DNA of 64,000 nt from G963663525 sp963663525 (GTDB taxonomy: Bacteria > Myxococcota_A > SURF-8 > G963663525). Within the stretch, counting starts at the first letter, position 1, and each line of letters opens with the position of its first letter. Below, piece by piece: positions 46,551 to 55,649 of the stretch. Where the stretch lies: NCBI GenBank assembly GCA_963663525.2, contig CAXXHC010000003.1:1426001-1490000 (forward strand), in the 5' to 3' direction. The translations under genes and the position numbers were made by a program. Under the pieces are notes generated by a model. It searched no databases and was not told the origin of the DNA. It saw only the letters and a list, made by a program, of their open reading frames with translations.

Positions 46551-47945
46551 TTACTCGTTTTTCTTGCGGTGGCGGCGCTCGCTGTCGGCGACCTTCACCG
46601 GGTATTCACCGGAAAAACAGGCATGGCAGAAGCGTTTCGGATCTTGTCCGGTCGAAGCGATCATGCCTTCGATGGACAAATAGGCCAGCGAAGACGCCCC
46701 GATGGTGCGGCAGATGCCTTCGATGTTGTTGTTGGCGGCGAGCAACTCTTCCTCGGACGGGGTATCGATGCCGTAATAACACGGCGATTTCGTGGGCGGC
46801 GCACTGATGCGCACGTGCACTTCCCGTGCTCCTGCGGCCCAGAAAAGCTGGACGAGCTTTTCGCTGGTCGTGCCGCGCACGATGGAATCGTCGATCACCA
46901 CCACGCGCTTTCCGCGAATGAGCGATTCCACCGGCCCCAGTTTCAGTTTCACGCCGAAGTGCCTGATATTGCTGGAAGGTTCGATGAAAGTACGGCCCAC
47001 GTAATGGCTTCGGATAAGTCCCATTTCGAAGGGAATGCCCGATTCCTCGGCGTAGCCGATGGCGGCGGCGACGCCCGAGTCGGGCACCGGCACGACGAGA
47101 TCCGCCTCGACGCCTGCTTCGCGGGCGAGCGTCCGACCCATGCGCTTGCGGCTCTCGTAAACGTTCGAGCCGAACAGATACGAGTCGGGCCGGGCGAAGT
47201 ACACGTGCTCGAAAATGCAATTGGCCTGGCGCGGGCTTTCCTGGAGCTTGCGGCTGCACATGGATTTGCCCTTGATGACGATCATCTCGCCAGGGTGTAC
47301 CTCGCGCACGTATTGTCCTTCGATCAGTCCCAGCGCCGTGGTTTCGCTGGCCACGACCCACGAGCCGTTCAGTTTGCCCAGGATCAACGGTCGGAAGCCG
47401 AAACGGTCGCGTGCGGCGATGATCTTGTCTTCCTTAATGAAAACAAGGCTATAGGCACCCTCGACCTGCAACAGCGCCTCGGCGATGCGGTCCTGGGCCA
47501 GTTCGTGCTTGGAACGGGCGATCAGGTGCAGGATCACTTCGGTATCGGACGTAGTGCGGAAAATCGAACCGTCCGCTTCCAACTCGGCGCGCAGGCGCTT
47601 GGCATTGACCAGATTGCCGTTGTGGGCCACGGCCAGTTGTCCGCCCCAATATCCGATGGAAAAGGGCTGGGCGTTTTGCAGATGGCTGGTTCCGGCGGTG
47701 GAATACCGCACGTGCCCGATGGCCGAGCGTCCCGGAAGCTTTTCGATCACGTCGGACGTGAAAATGTCGCTGACCAGTCCCATCTGGCGGTGAATGTGAA
47801 GCTGCTCGCCGTCCGACGTGCAAATCCCGGCGCTTTCCTGCCCCCGATGCTGGAGAGCGTGAAGACCGAGATAGGCATATTTCGAAGCCTCCGGGTGGTC
47901 CGCAATGGCAAATACGCCGCATTCCTCGTGAATTTCACCGGACAT
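46551..47945 (-). CDS. purF: Amidophosphoribosyltransferase
   Basis: The frame opens at TTG 47960, but GGGAG (inside the end of purL) lies 7 nt before ATG 47945, so the start is there (464 aa). The propeptide MSGEIHEE precedes Cys9 of ECGVFAI, the N-terminal nucleophile released by self-processing. The glutaminase domain has GHVRYSTAGTS and NAQPF. The PRTase domain has RVVVIDDSIVRGTTS (the PRPP loop). CYYGID and FCHACFSGEYPV supply cysteines of the Bacillus-type [4Fe-4S] form. It performs the first committed step of purine synthesis, and is oxygen-sensitive in this class. It directly follows purL. Confidence 0.96.
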   Translation of the reverse strand: MSGEIHEECGVFAIADHPEASKYAYLGLHALQHRGQESAGICTSDGEQLHIHRQMGLVSDIFTSDVIEKLPGRSAIGHVRYSTAGTSHLQNAQPFSIGYWGGQLAVAHNGNLVNAKRLRAELEADGSIFRTTSDTEVILHLIARSKHELAQDRIAEALLQVEGAYSLVFIKEDKIIAARDRFGFRPLILGKLNGSWVVASETTALGLIEGQYVREVHPGEMIVIKGKSMCSRKLQESPRQANCIFEHVYFARPDSYLFGSNVYESRKRMGRTLAREAGVEADLVVPVPDSGVAAAIGYAEESGIPFEMGLIRSHYVGRTFIEPSSNIRHFGVKLKLGPVESLIRGKRVVVIDDSIVRGTTSEKLVQLFWAAGAREVHVRISAPPTKSPCYYGIDTPSEEELLAANNNIEGICRTIGASSLAYLSIEGMIASTGQDPKRFCHACFSGEYPVKVADSERRHRKKNE

Positions 47946-47946
47946 T

Positions 47947-50163
47947 TCAGTCTCCCGCAATCTTCGGTACCGTGGAACTCCACGCTTGGTACATGTCGCT
48001 CAACGCAAGGTTGAAATGGGGTTCGAACGCGAGCCGGTCTCCCCCGACGCGGCCCATGTGCGCCGTTTCGATGCCCAGCCGTCCCGCCAGCGTCATCAGG
48101 GCGTCGATGGACTCCGGCGAGGAGGACACGATGGCCCGTGAGGTGCCTTCGCCGAAGAAGAAGAAATCGCTTCGGCGCGCGCGTACCTCGTGCTTGACGA
48201 CCAGCCCCAGGCCGGGGCCTTCGGGTTTCAGACAGCATTCGGCCAGCGCGATGGCCAGGCCGCCGTCGCTGATGTCGTGGGCGCTGGAAAGCAGGCGGTC
48301 TTTCGCGGCCTGACGCAGGAATCTTTGCAGGCGCTTTTCGCAGTCGGTGTCGATTTTCGGAGGAAGTCCGGCCACTTTGCCGTGCACGAAGGAAAGGTAT
48401 TCGCTGCCTCCGATGTGGCCTTTGGTCGAACCGAGCAGCAACACGTGATCCCCGTCGTGCTCGAAGTGCGAGCCGACGACGTGCCCCATGTCTTCGACCA
48501 GACCCGCCATGGCGACGGCGGGAGTGGGATAAATGGCCTTACCGTCCGTCTCGTTGTAGAAACTCACGTTCCCCGAAATGACCGGGGTTCCGAAATCCTG
48601 GCACGCTTCGGCCATGCCTTCGACGGCCTGGGCGAACTGCCACATGATTTCGGGTTTTTCCGGGTTGCCGAAGTTCAGGCAATCGGTGATCGCCAACGGC
48701 AAGGCCCCGGAACAACTCAGGTTTCTCGCGGCCTCGGCCACCGCCAGATAGGCTCCGGCACGCGGATCGAGGTAGCAGTAACGTGGGTTGCAGTCCACCG
48801 TCAAGCCGATGCCCTTGCGCGTCCCTTTGACGCGCACCACCGCAGCATCGCCGCCGGGACGTCGGGCCGTGTTGGTGTGCACCATATGATCGTATTGCCG
48901 CCAGACCCACTTGTCGAGCGACAGGTTGGGGGAGGCCAGCATGTCGAGCAGGGTCTTTCCAAGATCTGCCGGTTCGGGCAGGGATTCTTCGTCGAGTTGC
49001 TGCACTTCGTCCTGCCAGCCGGGACGGCTTTGCGGACGGTCGTACATCGGGGCCTGGTCGGAAATCGCGTTGACCGGCATGTCCCCGACTTTCTCCCCTT
49101 TGTACAGAAGCACGAAGCGTCCGTCGTCGGTCACGCGGCCCACTTCGTGGGCTTCGAGATCCCATTTGCGGAAGATGTCGTAGACCTGCTTTTCCTGGCC
49201 CCGTTTGGCAACCAGCAGCATCCGTTCCTGGGATTCGGAAAGCATCAACTCGTAGGCCGTCATGTTCTCTTCGCGGACGGGAATTTTATCGAGGTCGAGC
49301 ACCATTCCGGTGCCCGCCCGTTCGGCCATTTCCAACGCGGAGGAGGTCAGACCCACGGCGCCCATGTCCTGGATGCCGACGAGGCAGTCCTTTTCGAACA
49401 GCTCCATACAGGCTTCGAGCAGCAGTTTTTCCATGAAGGGGTCGCCGACTTGCACGGTCGGACGCTTGGCCTCGGTTTCGTCCGAGAATTCCTCGGACGC
49501 CATGGTCGCGCCGTGGATGCCGTCGCGACCGGTTTTGGCTCCCACGTAAATCACGGGGTTGCCCGGACCGGAGGCAAAGCCCCGGAAAATTCTGTCGTGG
49601 CGAACCAACCCCAGAGTGAAGGCGTTGACCAGAATGTTGCCGTTGTAGCTGGGATCGAAGGTCGTTTCGCCCCCGACCGTCGGTACGCCGATGCAGTTGC
49701 CGTATCCGGCGATTCCGGCCACGACGCCTTGCAGCAGATACGGAGTTTTCGGGTGATCGGGCTCGCCGAAACGCAGGGAATTCAGGTTCGCGATGGGGCG
49801 GGCGCCCATAGTGAAGACGTCCCGCAGGATGCCGCCCACGCCCGTGGCCGCGCCCTGGTAAGGCTCGATGTAGGACGGGTGGTTGTGGCTTTCCATTTTG
49901 AAGCAGATGGCGAGGTTGTCGCCGATATCCACGATGCCGGCGTTCTCGCCCGGTCCCTGGAGCACCTGCGGACCCTCGGTGGGGAATTTTTTCAAGTGAA
50001 TCCGGGAGCTTTTGTACGAGCAGTGCTCGCTCCACATCGAGGAAATAACCCCCAGTTCGGTGAAGGTAGGTTCACGACCGAGGATGTCGAGCATCCTTTG
50101 CCATTCCTCGTTGGAAAGGCCGTGCTCGCGTATCAGTTCCGGGGTGATTTTCGGCTCTTCCAC
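47947..50163 (-). CDS. purL: FGAM synthase subunit PurL (small type)
   Basis: 738 aa from GTG 50163. Small-type PurL (about 80 kDa) works with PurS and PurQ, both encoded just upstream. Motifs: SMWSEHCSYKSSRIHLKKFPTEGPQVLQGPGENAGIVDIGD, KMESHNHPSYIEPYQGAATGVGGILRD and the second-half GGSEYLSF...HDISDGGLAIALAECC. It makes formylglycinamidine ribonucleotide. The stop is 3 nt before the purF start, and its start lies 2 nt after the purQ stop. A long open frame on the opposite strand is a shadow of this gene. Confidence 0.97.
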   Translation of the reverse strand: MEEPKITPELIREHGLSNEEWQRMLDILGREPTFTELGVISSMWSEHCSYKSSRIHLKKFPTEGPQVLQGPGENAGIVDIGDNLAICFKMESHNHPSYIEPYQGAATGVGGILRDVFTMGARPIANLNSLRFGEPDHPKTPYLLQGVVAGIAGYGNCIGVPTVGGETTFDPSYNGNILVNAFTLGLVRHDRIFRGFASGPGNPVIYVGAKTGRDGIHGATMASEEFSDETEAKRPTVQVGDPFMEKLLLEACMELFEKDCLVGIQDMGAVGLTSSALEMAERAGTGMVLDLDKIPVREENMTAYELMLSESQERMLLVAKRGQEKQVYDIFRKWDLEAHEVGRVTDDGRFVLLYKGEKVGDMPVNAISDQAPMYDRPQSRPGWQDEVQQLDEESLPEPADLGKTLLDMLASPNLSLDKWVWRQYDHMVHTNTARRPGGDAAVVRVKGTRKGIGLTVDCNPRYCYLDPRAGAYLAVAEAARNLSCSGALPLAITDCLNFGNPEKPEIMWQFAQAVEGMAEACQDFGTPVISGNVSFYNETDGKAIYPTPAVAMAGLVEDMGHVVGSHFEHDGDHVLLLGSTKGHIGGSEYLSFVHGKVAGLPPKIDTDCEKRLQRFLRQAAKDRLLSSAHDISDGGLAIALAECCLKPEGPGLGLVVKHEVRARRSDFFFFGEGTSRAIVSSSPESIDALMTLAGRLGIETAHMGRVGGDRLAFEPHFNLALSDMYQAWSSTVPKIAGD

Positions 50164-50165
50164 GA

Positions 50166-50864
50166 CTACACCCTTTCTTCGACCCAGCTTTGAATGGATT
50201 CAAACAGGCGGCGTCCGTGTTCTCCCCCGAGGATCGACTCGGAGCAGCGTTCCGGATGCGGCATCATCCCCAGCACGTTCTTGGATTCATTGCTGATTCC
50301 GGCGATGTTGCGCTGCGATCCGTTGGGATTCGCCGCCGCGTTGATTTCGCCGTCGGGAGCGCAGTAGCGGAACAGCACCCGGCCCTCGTCTTCGAGACGT
50401 TTCAGCGTGTCGGTGTCCGCGAAGTAGTTGCCTTCCATGTGTGCGATGGGAATCTGTATCGTTTCGCCACCTTGAAAACGGCTCGTGAACGGGCTGTCGG
50501 CATGTTCTACCTTTAGATTCACGTACTCGCAGATGAAGCGCAGCGAACGGTTGCGCATCAACTTGCCGGGGAGCATCCCGGCCTCGGTGAGAATCTGGAA
50601 GCCGTTGCAGATGCCCAGCACCAGTCCGCCCTTGGCGGCGAATTTCTGCACCGCCGGAAGGATGGACGCGAAACGGGCGATGGCTCCGCAGCGCAGGTAG
50701 TCCCCGTAGGAAAATCCGCCCGGCAGGATGACCAGATCGAGCGGAGGAAGCTTCTTTTCCTTGTGCCAGATCAGTCTGGCGTCCCAGCCCATCACGCTTT
50801 GCGCCACGTGCAGACAGTCGTGGTCGCAGTTGGAGCCGGGAAACGTTACGATGCCACAACGCAT
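50166..50864 (-). CDS. purQ: FGAM synthase glutaminase subunit PurQ
   Basis: The frame extends far upstream (to 51584) across purS, but the conserved start MRCGIVTFPGSNCDHD is at ATG 50864 (232 aa). Class I glutaminase triad: Cys in GLVLGICNGFQIL, and His/Glu in MMPHPERCSE. It provides ammonia to PurL. It begins 2 nt after the purS stop. Confidence 0.96.
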   Translation of the reverse strand: MRCGIVTFPGSNCDHDCLHVAQSVMGWDARLIWHKEKKLPPLDLVILPGGFSYGDYLRCGAIARFASILPAVQKFAAKGGLVLGICNGFQILTEAGMLPGKLMRNRSLRFICEYVNLKVEHADSPFTSRFQGGETIQIPIAHMEGNYFADTDTLKRLEDEGRVLFRYCAPDGEINAAANPNGSQRNIAGISNESKNVLGMMPHPERCSESILGGEHGRRLFESIQSWVEERV

Positions 50865-50866
50865 CT

Positions 50867-51103
50867 TCAGTCCTCCACTTCGACTCGGAAGTCCTCGATG
50901 ATCGGATTGGCCAGCAACTGGTCGCTGAGCTTTTTCATCCGTTCCTCGGCGTTTTCGACGGAATCCAGCTCGATTTCGAAATACTTGCCTTGCCGGACGC
51001 CCTTGACTTCTTCGTATCCCAGCGACGCGGCGGCGTGCATCACGGCCTGTCCCTGAGGATCGAGAACGCCGGTTTTCAATGTGACAAAAACCCTGGCTTT
51101 CAT
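50867..51103 (-). CDS. purS: FGAM synthase subunit PurS
   Basis: The annotated frame extends to 51145, but ATG 51103 has GAGGTGGG just upstream and begins the standard MKARVFVTLKTGVLDPQG (78 aa). PurS is the small structural subunit bridging PurL and PurQ. GYEEVKGVRQGKYFEIEL and ANPIIEDFRVE are typical. A weak promoter on the minus strand (TTGACC at 51188-51183, 17-nt spacer, TACACG with TGG before it) precedes the operon. Confidence 0.94.
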   Translation of the reverse strand: MKARVFVTLKTGVLDPQGQAVMHAAASLGYEEVKGVRQGKYFEIELDSVENAEERMKKLSDQLLANPIIEDFRVEVED

Positions 51104-51510
51104 GAACCCACCTCGCTTGTATGCATCGGTTGCGATGGACGACACCCGAAAAGGTCATGCGTGTACCATGCATCCGGTTCCAGGTCAATCCTTTATAGGA
51201 TTTCCTTGGGAAAATGTTGGGGTGGGGAACGTCACAAAATAGTGCAACTTTTGTAAAATCTTCTCTTTTCGTAGCGGCGAGGCGTAAGCCCGCCGAAAGG
51301 AAAAGGACGGCGGGCTTACGCCTCGCCGCTACAGCCAAACCAATGAAAGTTTCAACATCATCGGGTTTGTTTGCTGTATCTTGGGAGGCATCCGTTGGAT
51401 TGAGGGGCGTATTATTGAATCTTGACAAGATCTGCATAGCTTGAGATACTTTTTCGGTTATATTTGCTGCTACCAGTCGGATGTTCCGTGCATGACAAAG
51501 GAGTCTCGTC
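51104..51510. other. Divergent intergenic region with a long palindrome
   Basis: This stretch separates purS (minus) from the Kazal-like lipoprotein gene (plus, ribosome site AAAGGAG before ATG 51511). It contains a weak purS promoter and the 25-bp-arm hairpin at 51271-51332. I see no gene in it. Confidence 0.6.
51271..51332. repeat. Perfect 25-bp inverted repeat (long hairpin)
   Basis: The arm 51271-51295 (begins GTAGCGGCGAGGCGTAAGCC) and its exact reverse complement at 51308-51332 flank a 12-nt loop. It lies between divergent genes. Such GC-rich palindromes are often dispersed repeats or bidirectional terminators. Confidence 0.8.
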
Positions 51511-52179
51511 ATGAAATCTTCCCTCCTTGAAATCACGTGTCTTTTCATGGCATTATGCACGGTATCCTGCCTGGGAGAAGACAACGGCGAGTGCCTTCAA
51601 TCTTGCGGGGAACTACCAGCCGTGACCAAGGACTCTCCCTGTGGAGAAGACGGTTTCAAATACGCCAATGAATGCCAGATGGGATGTTACAATGTCCAGC
51701 CTGCCGACGATTCGTGGGTATGCCGAAAACGAAGTAATAGCGAATGTGACAAGGACCATCTAGGTCTAACTCAATACGATCCAGATCTCTGTTATTGGCA
51801 TTATTGCGTTAGAAGTGAAGACGATGGAAAGTATGTTTGGGAGTCTCTTGATATCGGAATATTCTGCTTCGAAGAAAACGATTGCTTAGACAACCAAGCC
51901 GACCCCTGCGACCCGGAAGCCGACCCTGTATGCGGAAAACTTGGCTTGTTTTACTGCAACACCAGCGTCATGGAATGCCTTGGCGACGAGGCGGCGGACG
52001 ACACCGACTCCTGCCAAACGGAAACCCGGAAAAACGGAGCGGCGTGCGAGGATTCCGAAGAGGGGAACTACGCGACCCGAGAGGATAAACCTTGCAACCT
52101 CTGCTTCTGTGAATCGCAAATCTGGCGTTGTACGAACTACGTTTGTCCGGGGGTAGATCCTTTCAACCTTTCCAGGTGA
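51511..52179 (+). CDS. Cysteine-rich lipoprotein with Kazal-like domain
   Basis: 222 aa, AAAGGAG 9 nt before ATG. The lipoprotein signal ends TVSCLGE. The N-terminal part of the mature protein reads C..SCGELPAVTKDSPCGEDGFKYANECQMGCYN, which follows the Kazal serine-protease-inhibitor plan (C...C....P.CG.DG..Y.N.C...C). Further cysteine-rich stretches follow (DPVCGKLGLFYCNTSVMEC; CNLCFCESQIWRC). It is probably an exported protein stabilised by disulfides, perhaps a protease inhibitor on the cell surface. The Kazal assignment is by eye. Confidence 0.65.
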   Translation: MKSSLLEITCLFMALCTVSCLGEDNGECLQSCGELPAVTKDSPCGEDGFKYANECQMGCYNVQPADDSWVCRKRSNSECDKDHLGLTQYDPDLCYWHYCVRSEDDGKYVWESLDIGIFCFEENDCLDNQADPCDPEADPVCGKLGLFYCNTSVMECLGDEAADDTDSCQTETRKNGAACEDSEEGNYATREDKPCNLCFCESQIWRCTNYVCPGVDPFNLSR

Positions 52180-52842
52180 CCGAGTTCGCGTAAGTTGGGT
52201 GATTTTTCACCCGACATCTTACGGCTTAAAAACCGAAAATCCTTCCTCGGCTACCCCTATAAAATCTATTGAAAATACTGCAAAGTCGTGCAATTTTACG
52301 CAAACTCACGTCATGCTCGATTCATGCCGCAAAACTCGTGCAAACTCACGACGAAACGTGCAAAATCCCCCTCGGTTTTCTCGCAACGAGTCGGGGGTAC
52401 CCGAGAAAAAAGTGTAAAGCAACTGGACAAAAACGGCCTTTTTCGACCGAAAAGTCTCGCAACGCGAGAATTTCTCTCGCAACGCGAGTGGTTCCGAATC
52501 TGCACGTTTTTTTACCAATTTGCACGAAATGGAAGTTTTCGACGTCTGGACTTCGAGAGCGGCCAACGCCTGTCTTCCGGCGGAAGTTCTTCGGCGCTTT
52601 CAATGCGGGAATCTCCATTTTTTCTTTGGGGCGTCTATGGGGCCACACATCTGGGATTGAGGGGTTTTCTTTTATATTTTCAGTGGGTTGCAAGATCCAT
52701 GAAGGTCCGCTATACTTTCATGCGCTTCGATTCGCACGTGCCAATCTTTTGACTTATGGCTCAAAAAAGGTATAATTAAATTAAATGTTGTATAATAACG
52801 TTAAAAAAACTTCATAACCACTCACAAATCATGGAGAACCTG
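52180..52842. other. Long gap with short palindromic direct repeats
   Basis: About 660 nt. A hairpin-like GGGTGA-TTTT-TCACCC around 52200 may end the previous gene. At 52455 and 52475 the palindrome-like CTCGCAACGCGAG appears twice. Several overlapping frames (one of 168 aa, one of 154 aa) have no recognisable content and no ribosome site that I can defend. The last 90 nt are very AT-rich and probably hold the promoter of the beta-helix gene. Confidence 0.5.
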
Positions 52843-54390
52843 ATGGAGCGGCTTCGTTTTCGGCAAGCAATCACCGGATGTCTATTGGCGATTTCCCTCG
52901 CGATTTTCGGGGGTTGCGCAACCAAGGCGCAGATCGTCGTCGATCCTTCCGGCGCGGGGGATTACCGTTCCCTGGCCCAGGCCATTCAGAACGTGGAAAT
53001 CGACAAGGGGCAAATCGTCCTGGTGCGTCCCGGCGAATACAACGAGCAGATTCAGCTTCGTTCGGGGCTGCAACTGGTCGGTGATTCCCGCGACGAAACC
53101 GTCGTGACCTTCGACGGCGAAGGCCCGGTGCTTTACAGCAAGGGCGGGCAGAAAATCTCCATTGAGGGCATGACCTTCGACAAGCGCGGGCTGGGACGCG
53201 ATCCGACGTTGTTGTTCACCGATACGGAAGTGGTGCTCAACAATTGCGCCGTGCGTGGCGGCGGACTGGCGGGCATCGAGGCGCGCAACTTCGGGATGCT
53301 CGATCTTCGGAACTCCGAGGTGACCGGCAACGCCCAAAGCGGTCTGCTGCTGCACGAACAGGCGCGCGCGCGCGTCATGGACAGCACGATCGCCGCGAAC
53401 GGCAAGTACGGCATCGAGGCTCGCGCCTTCAACGACGTGCCGGAAAAAATCGTCGAATACCGGGACGAGGACAGCGCTCACATCACGCTCGAATCCGTGA
53501 TTCTTCAGGGCAACGCCAGCGGTGGAATGCTCGTAGAACTCGGGGCGCACGTCAGCGGGGAAGCCATTACGGTGGAAGGCAACGGCACCGACGGCCAGAA
53601 GGCGCCGGGCATCGTCATCAATGAAATCGGCAAGTTTCTGCTGACGGCGAGCGAGGTCAAAGGCAATTCCATCGGCATCGAAATCAACGAAGGCGCGGAC
53701 GTGGAAATCATCGAAAACACCGTCGCCGTCAACGCCGAGGAAGGCATCCGCATCAACGGCATCACCTCGCCGAAAATCCACGGAAACCTCATCCAGTACA
53801 ACCGTACCGGCATCGGCATCTACGGACTTTCCGAGGCCGAAATCGAAATGAACCAGATCTCCTTCAACCGGGAACACGGGCTGGAAGTCCGCCAGACCGG
53901 CAACCCGCAACTGAGCCAGAACACCATTCACGGCAACGGCAAGGTGGGCGTCGTGGTGCTGGGCGCGAAGCTGTTTATGGTCAACTCGGTTGTCGCCAAC
54001 AACGGTTGGCACGGGATGCTGATCGGCAACGGTGGATACGCCAGCGTGTTCGAAAACACAATTTTCGGCAACACCAAGGCAGGAATCTGGTTCACCGAGA
54101 ATTCCGAGGGCAATTTCCACCACAACGCCGTGGTGGGCAACTACATCGGTCTGAGTTACGAGGGGAACTATCCCATCGAGCCGAAATCGTTCAACAATCT
54201 GTACCACAACAACAAGGATGCGGATTACAAAAAGGCTCATCCCGGCCCGGGCGACGTCCGCGCCGCGCCGCTGTTCGCCAACCCGATGGAACTGGATTTC
54301 ACCCCCATGCCCGGTTCTCCGCTGATCGACCCGGAAGGCAAGGGAAAAGGCCCGGATATCGGAGCCACGCAAGTGACAACCGGGGAGTGA
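52843..54390 (+). CDS. Beta-helix (PbH1) repeat lipoprotein
   Basis: ATG 52843 is preferred over 52831 because GGAG lies 7 nt before it; 515 aa. The lipoprotein signal ends SLAIFGGC. The mature part is almost wholly a right-handed parallel beta-helix: repeating units such as GIGIYGLSEAEIEMNQISFNREHGLEV, GVVVLGAKLFMVNSVVANNGWHGMLI and GIWFTENSEGNFHHNAVVGNYIGL. The N-terminal IVVDPSGAGDYRSLAQAIQNV resembles the start of pectinesterase-like or Right_handed_beta-helix (DUF1565) proteins. No catalytic Asp set can be assigned, so it may bind or cut polysaccharide. A clear terminator follows. Confidence 0.85.
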   Translation: MERLRFRQAITGCLLAISLAIFGGCATKAQIVVDPSGAGDYRSLAQAIQNVEIDKGQIVLVRPGEYNEQIQLRSGLQLVGDSRDETVVTFDGEGPVLYSKGGQKISIEGMTFDKRGLGRDPTLLFTDTEVVLNNCAVRGGGLAGIEARNFGMLDLRNSEVTGNAQSGLLLHEQARARVMDSTIAANGKYGIEARAFNDVPEKIVEYRDEDSAHITLESVILQGNASGGMLVELGAHVSGEAITVEGNGTDGQKAPGIVINEIGKFLLTASEVKGNSIGIEINEGADVEIIENTVAVNAEEGIRINGITSPKIHGNLIQYNRTGIGIYGLSEAEIEMNQISFNREHGLEVRQTGNPQLSQNTIHGNGKVGVVVLGAKLFMVNSVVANNGWHGMLIGNGGYASVFENTIFGNTKAGIWFTENSEGNFHHNAVVGNYIGLSYEGNYPIEPKSFNNLYHNNKDADYKKAHPGPGDVRAAPLFANPMELDFTPMPGSPLIDPEGKGKGPDIGATQVTTGE

Positions 54391-54412
54391 ACCGACTGTG
54401 AAAGAAACTGCG

Positions 54413-54439
54413 AAAGGGACGTTTTCACGTCCCTTTTTT
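54413..54439 (+). terminator. Terminator of the beta-helix gene
   Basis: GGGACG (54416-54421), loop TTTTCA, CGTCCC (54428-54433), then six T's, 23 nt after the stop. Confidence 0.9.
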
Positions 54440-54489
54440 GTGAAAAGATCGTGGAAAGTGTAACCATTACGCTTGGATAAGGTGGTTTC

Positions 54490-54969
54490 TTGGAACGTGT
54501 CCTACACCATCTCGTGGCGATTCTGTTCGGGATGTTTCTCTTCGGCCTGGTTTGTCTGGTGCTGACGACTGCCGCTTCTTTTGCCTACGACCTCTATCAC
54601 GAAAAAAGCCGTTTGGCCGTGGAATCGATGGCCGACCGGAAGGCCGAAACATCGAAGCCATGCCACACGGATGAGGATTGCGTGAAGGTGGGGAACTCCC
54701 CGGTTCCGATGGTATGCGTGGATGGCCTATGCGAAGCCACGAAATATGTCACGGATCGGGATATTCTTCACGTAGTGCCATGGATGGTGGCCATTTTGTT
54801 TGTTTCTCCACTGGCGGCGCTGCTTGCGCTGATAGGAATCGTCGCCCCGAAGCGTTTTGCCGGAATGCTGTTGGTACGGGTTTCACAAAAGGCGCTTTGG
54901 GTCGGAGTGGTATACCTTCCTATCGCCGTCATTCCGTGGGTCGTTTGGATGGTGATGCTGAATACGTAG
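54490..54969 (+). CDS. Small membrane protein with cysteine-bearing loop
   Basis: 159 aa from TTG 54490 with GGTGG a few nt upstream. One membrane helix at residues about 8-33, an extracytoplasmic-type loop with four Cys (PCHTDEDCVKVGNSPVPMVCVDGLCE), then two more helices (HVVPWMVAILFVSPLAALLALIGIV and ALWVGVVYLPIAVIPWVVWMVML). I recognise no family; the loop text resembles Cys-patterned tags of myxobacterial exported proteins. Its 3' end abuts the orphan Rhs fragment, which may have landed here. Confidence 0.65.
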   Translation: MERVLHHLVAILFGMFLFGLVCLVLTTAASFAYDLYHEKSRLAVESMADRKAETSKPCHTDEDCVKVGNSPVPMVCVDGLCEATKYVTDRDILHVVPWMVAILFVSPLAALLALIGIVAPKRFAGMLLVRVSQKALWVGVVYLPIAVIPWVVWMVMLNT

Positions 54970-54971
54970 GA

Positions 54972-55649
54972 TTTGCAAATACTTATCCCAATGGTACGGG
55001 CGTCTGGAAAGGAAGATACAACCGACCTGAGCCTATCGGTCAGACTGGCAGCTTGGATCTTTATATGTATGCCGGGGGGAACCCGGTGAACCGGATTGAC
55101 CCAACCGGTTTAGAAGAGTGGGATTTGACCGAAAAAGACGTAGAATTTTGTGAAAAACAGTACAACATTAAGGATAATGTGCCGCTTTGTGGAGCAATGC
55201 TGGCTCCTATGCACGAGGGTGACAGACCAAATCTGACACCGAAACAAAAAGAGGAATTCAAAGAAAAAGCTTGGGAGTTACCTCCATATGTTGGTACTGG
55301 CGTACAATTATTTGCCACGTTAACAGGGTATCACCCTGCAACCTGGAGAAAGTTAAGTGTAATAGAACGTGCGAGTATATTGGCGTCATTGGGCTTAAAC
55401 AAACTAATTGGTAGTCTTGCCAAGGGAGAAGGGAAGCTGGTAGATGGGAAGTATAAAGAGCCAACGAACCTCCCAAATGTAAATCCGGATAAAATTAGGC
55501 AGAATGTTGCTCAAAGTGCTGCGGGAAGAAAGGCTAGCAACTTTAGTGGTCTAAGTGAAGCAGAGAAAAAACTTAAGCAGCCTAAAAAAGTCTCAACCGA
55601 AGATATCGATCTGTTGCCACCAACCCAAAAACCGGAGGTTGGGAAATGA
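54972..55649 (+). pseudogene. Orphan Rhs C-terminal tip: core remnant plus polymorphic-toxin-like domain
   Basis: A frame with no proper start codon. It opens with NTYPNGTGVWKGRYNRPEPIGQTG followed by SLDLYMYAGGNPVNRIDPTGLE. The second part is the conserved end of Rhs/YD-repeat proteins (P.PIG..GG.NLY.Y..NNPVN.IDPTGL). After DPTGLE (from about 55115) comes a unique 178-residue C-terminus (EEWDLTEKDVEFCEKQYNIKDN...), rich in Lys/Glu, whose fold I cannot name. In Rhs systems this position holds a toxin. The upstream Rhs core is absent, so this is a displaced tip. Its AT-richer composition contrasts with neighbouring genes. The next frame overlaps its stop by 4 nt (ATGA), as toxin and immunity genes do. 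Confidence 0.75.

Noticed and set aside
46569..48014. 481-aa open frame on the plus strand
   Set aside because: Antisense shadow of purF.
48190..50193. 667-aa open frame on the plus strand
   Set aside because: Antisense to purL, whose conserved motifs are unmistakable; no ribosome site or domain in the antisense frame.
50865..51584. Extension of purQ upstream to 472 aa
   Set aside because: The extension crosses purS in another frame; the conserved PurQ N-terminus starts at 50864.
52269..52775. Overlapping ORFs of 168 and 154 aa
   Set aside because: Two frames of the same stretch with atypical composition and no recognisable content or ribosome site; more likely non-coding.
54678..54971. 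N-terminal 98 residues of the open frame ending in the Rhs tip
   Set aside because: They overlap the membrane protein gene 54490-54969 in another frame; Rhs similarity begins only after it.
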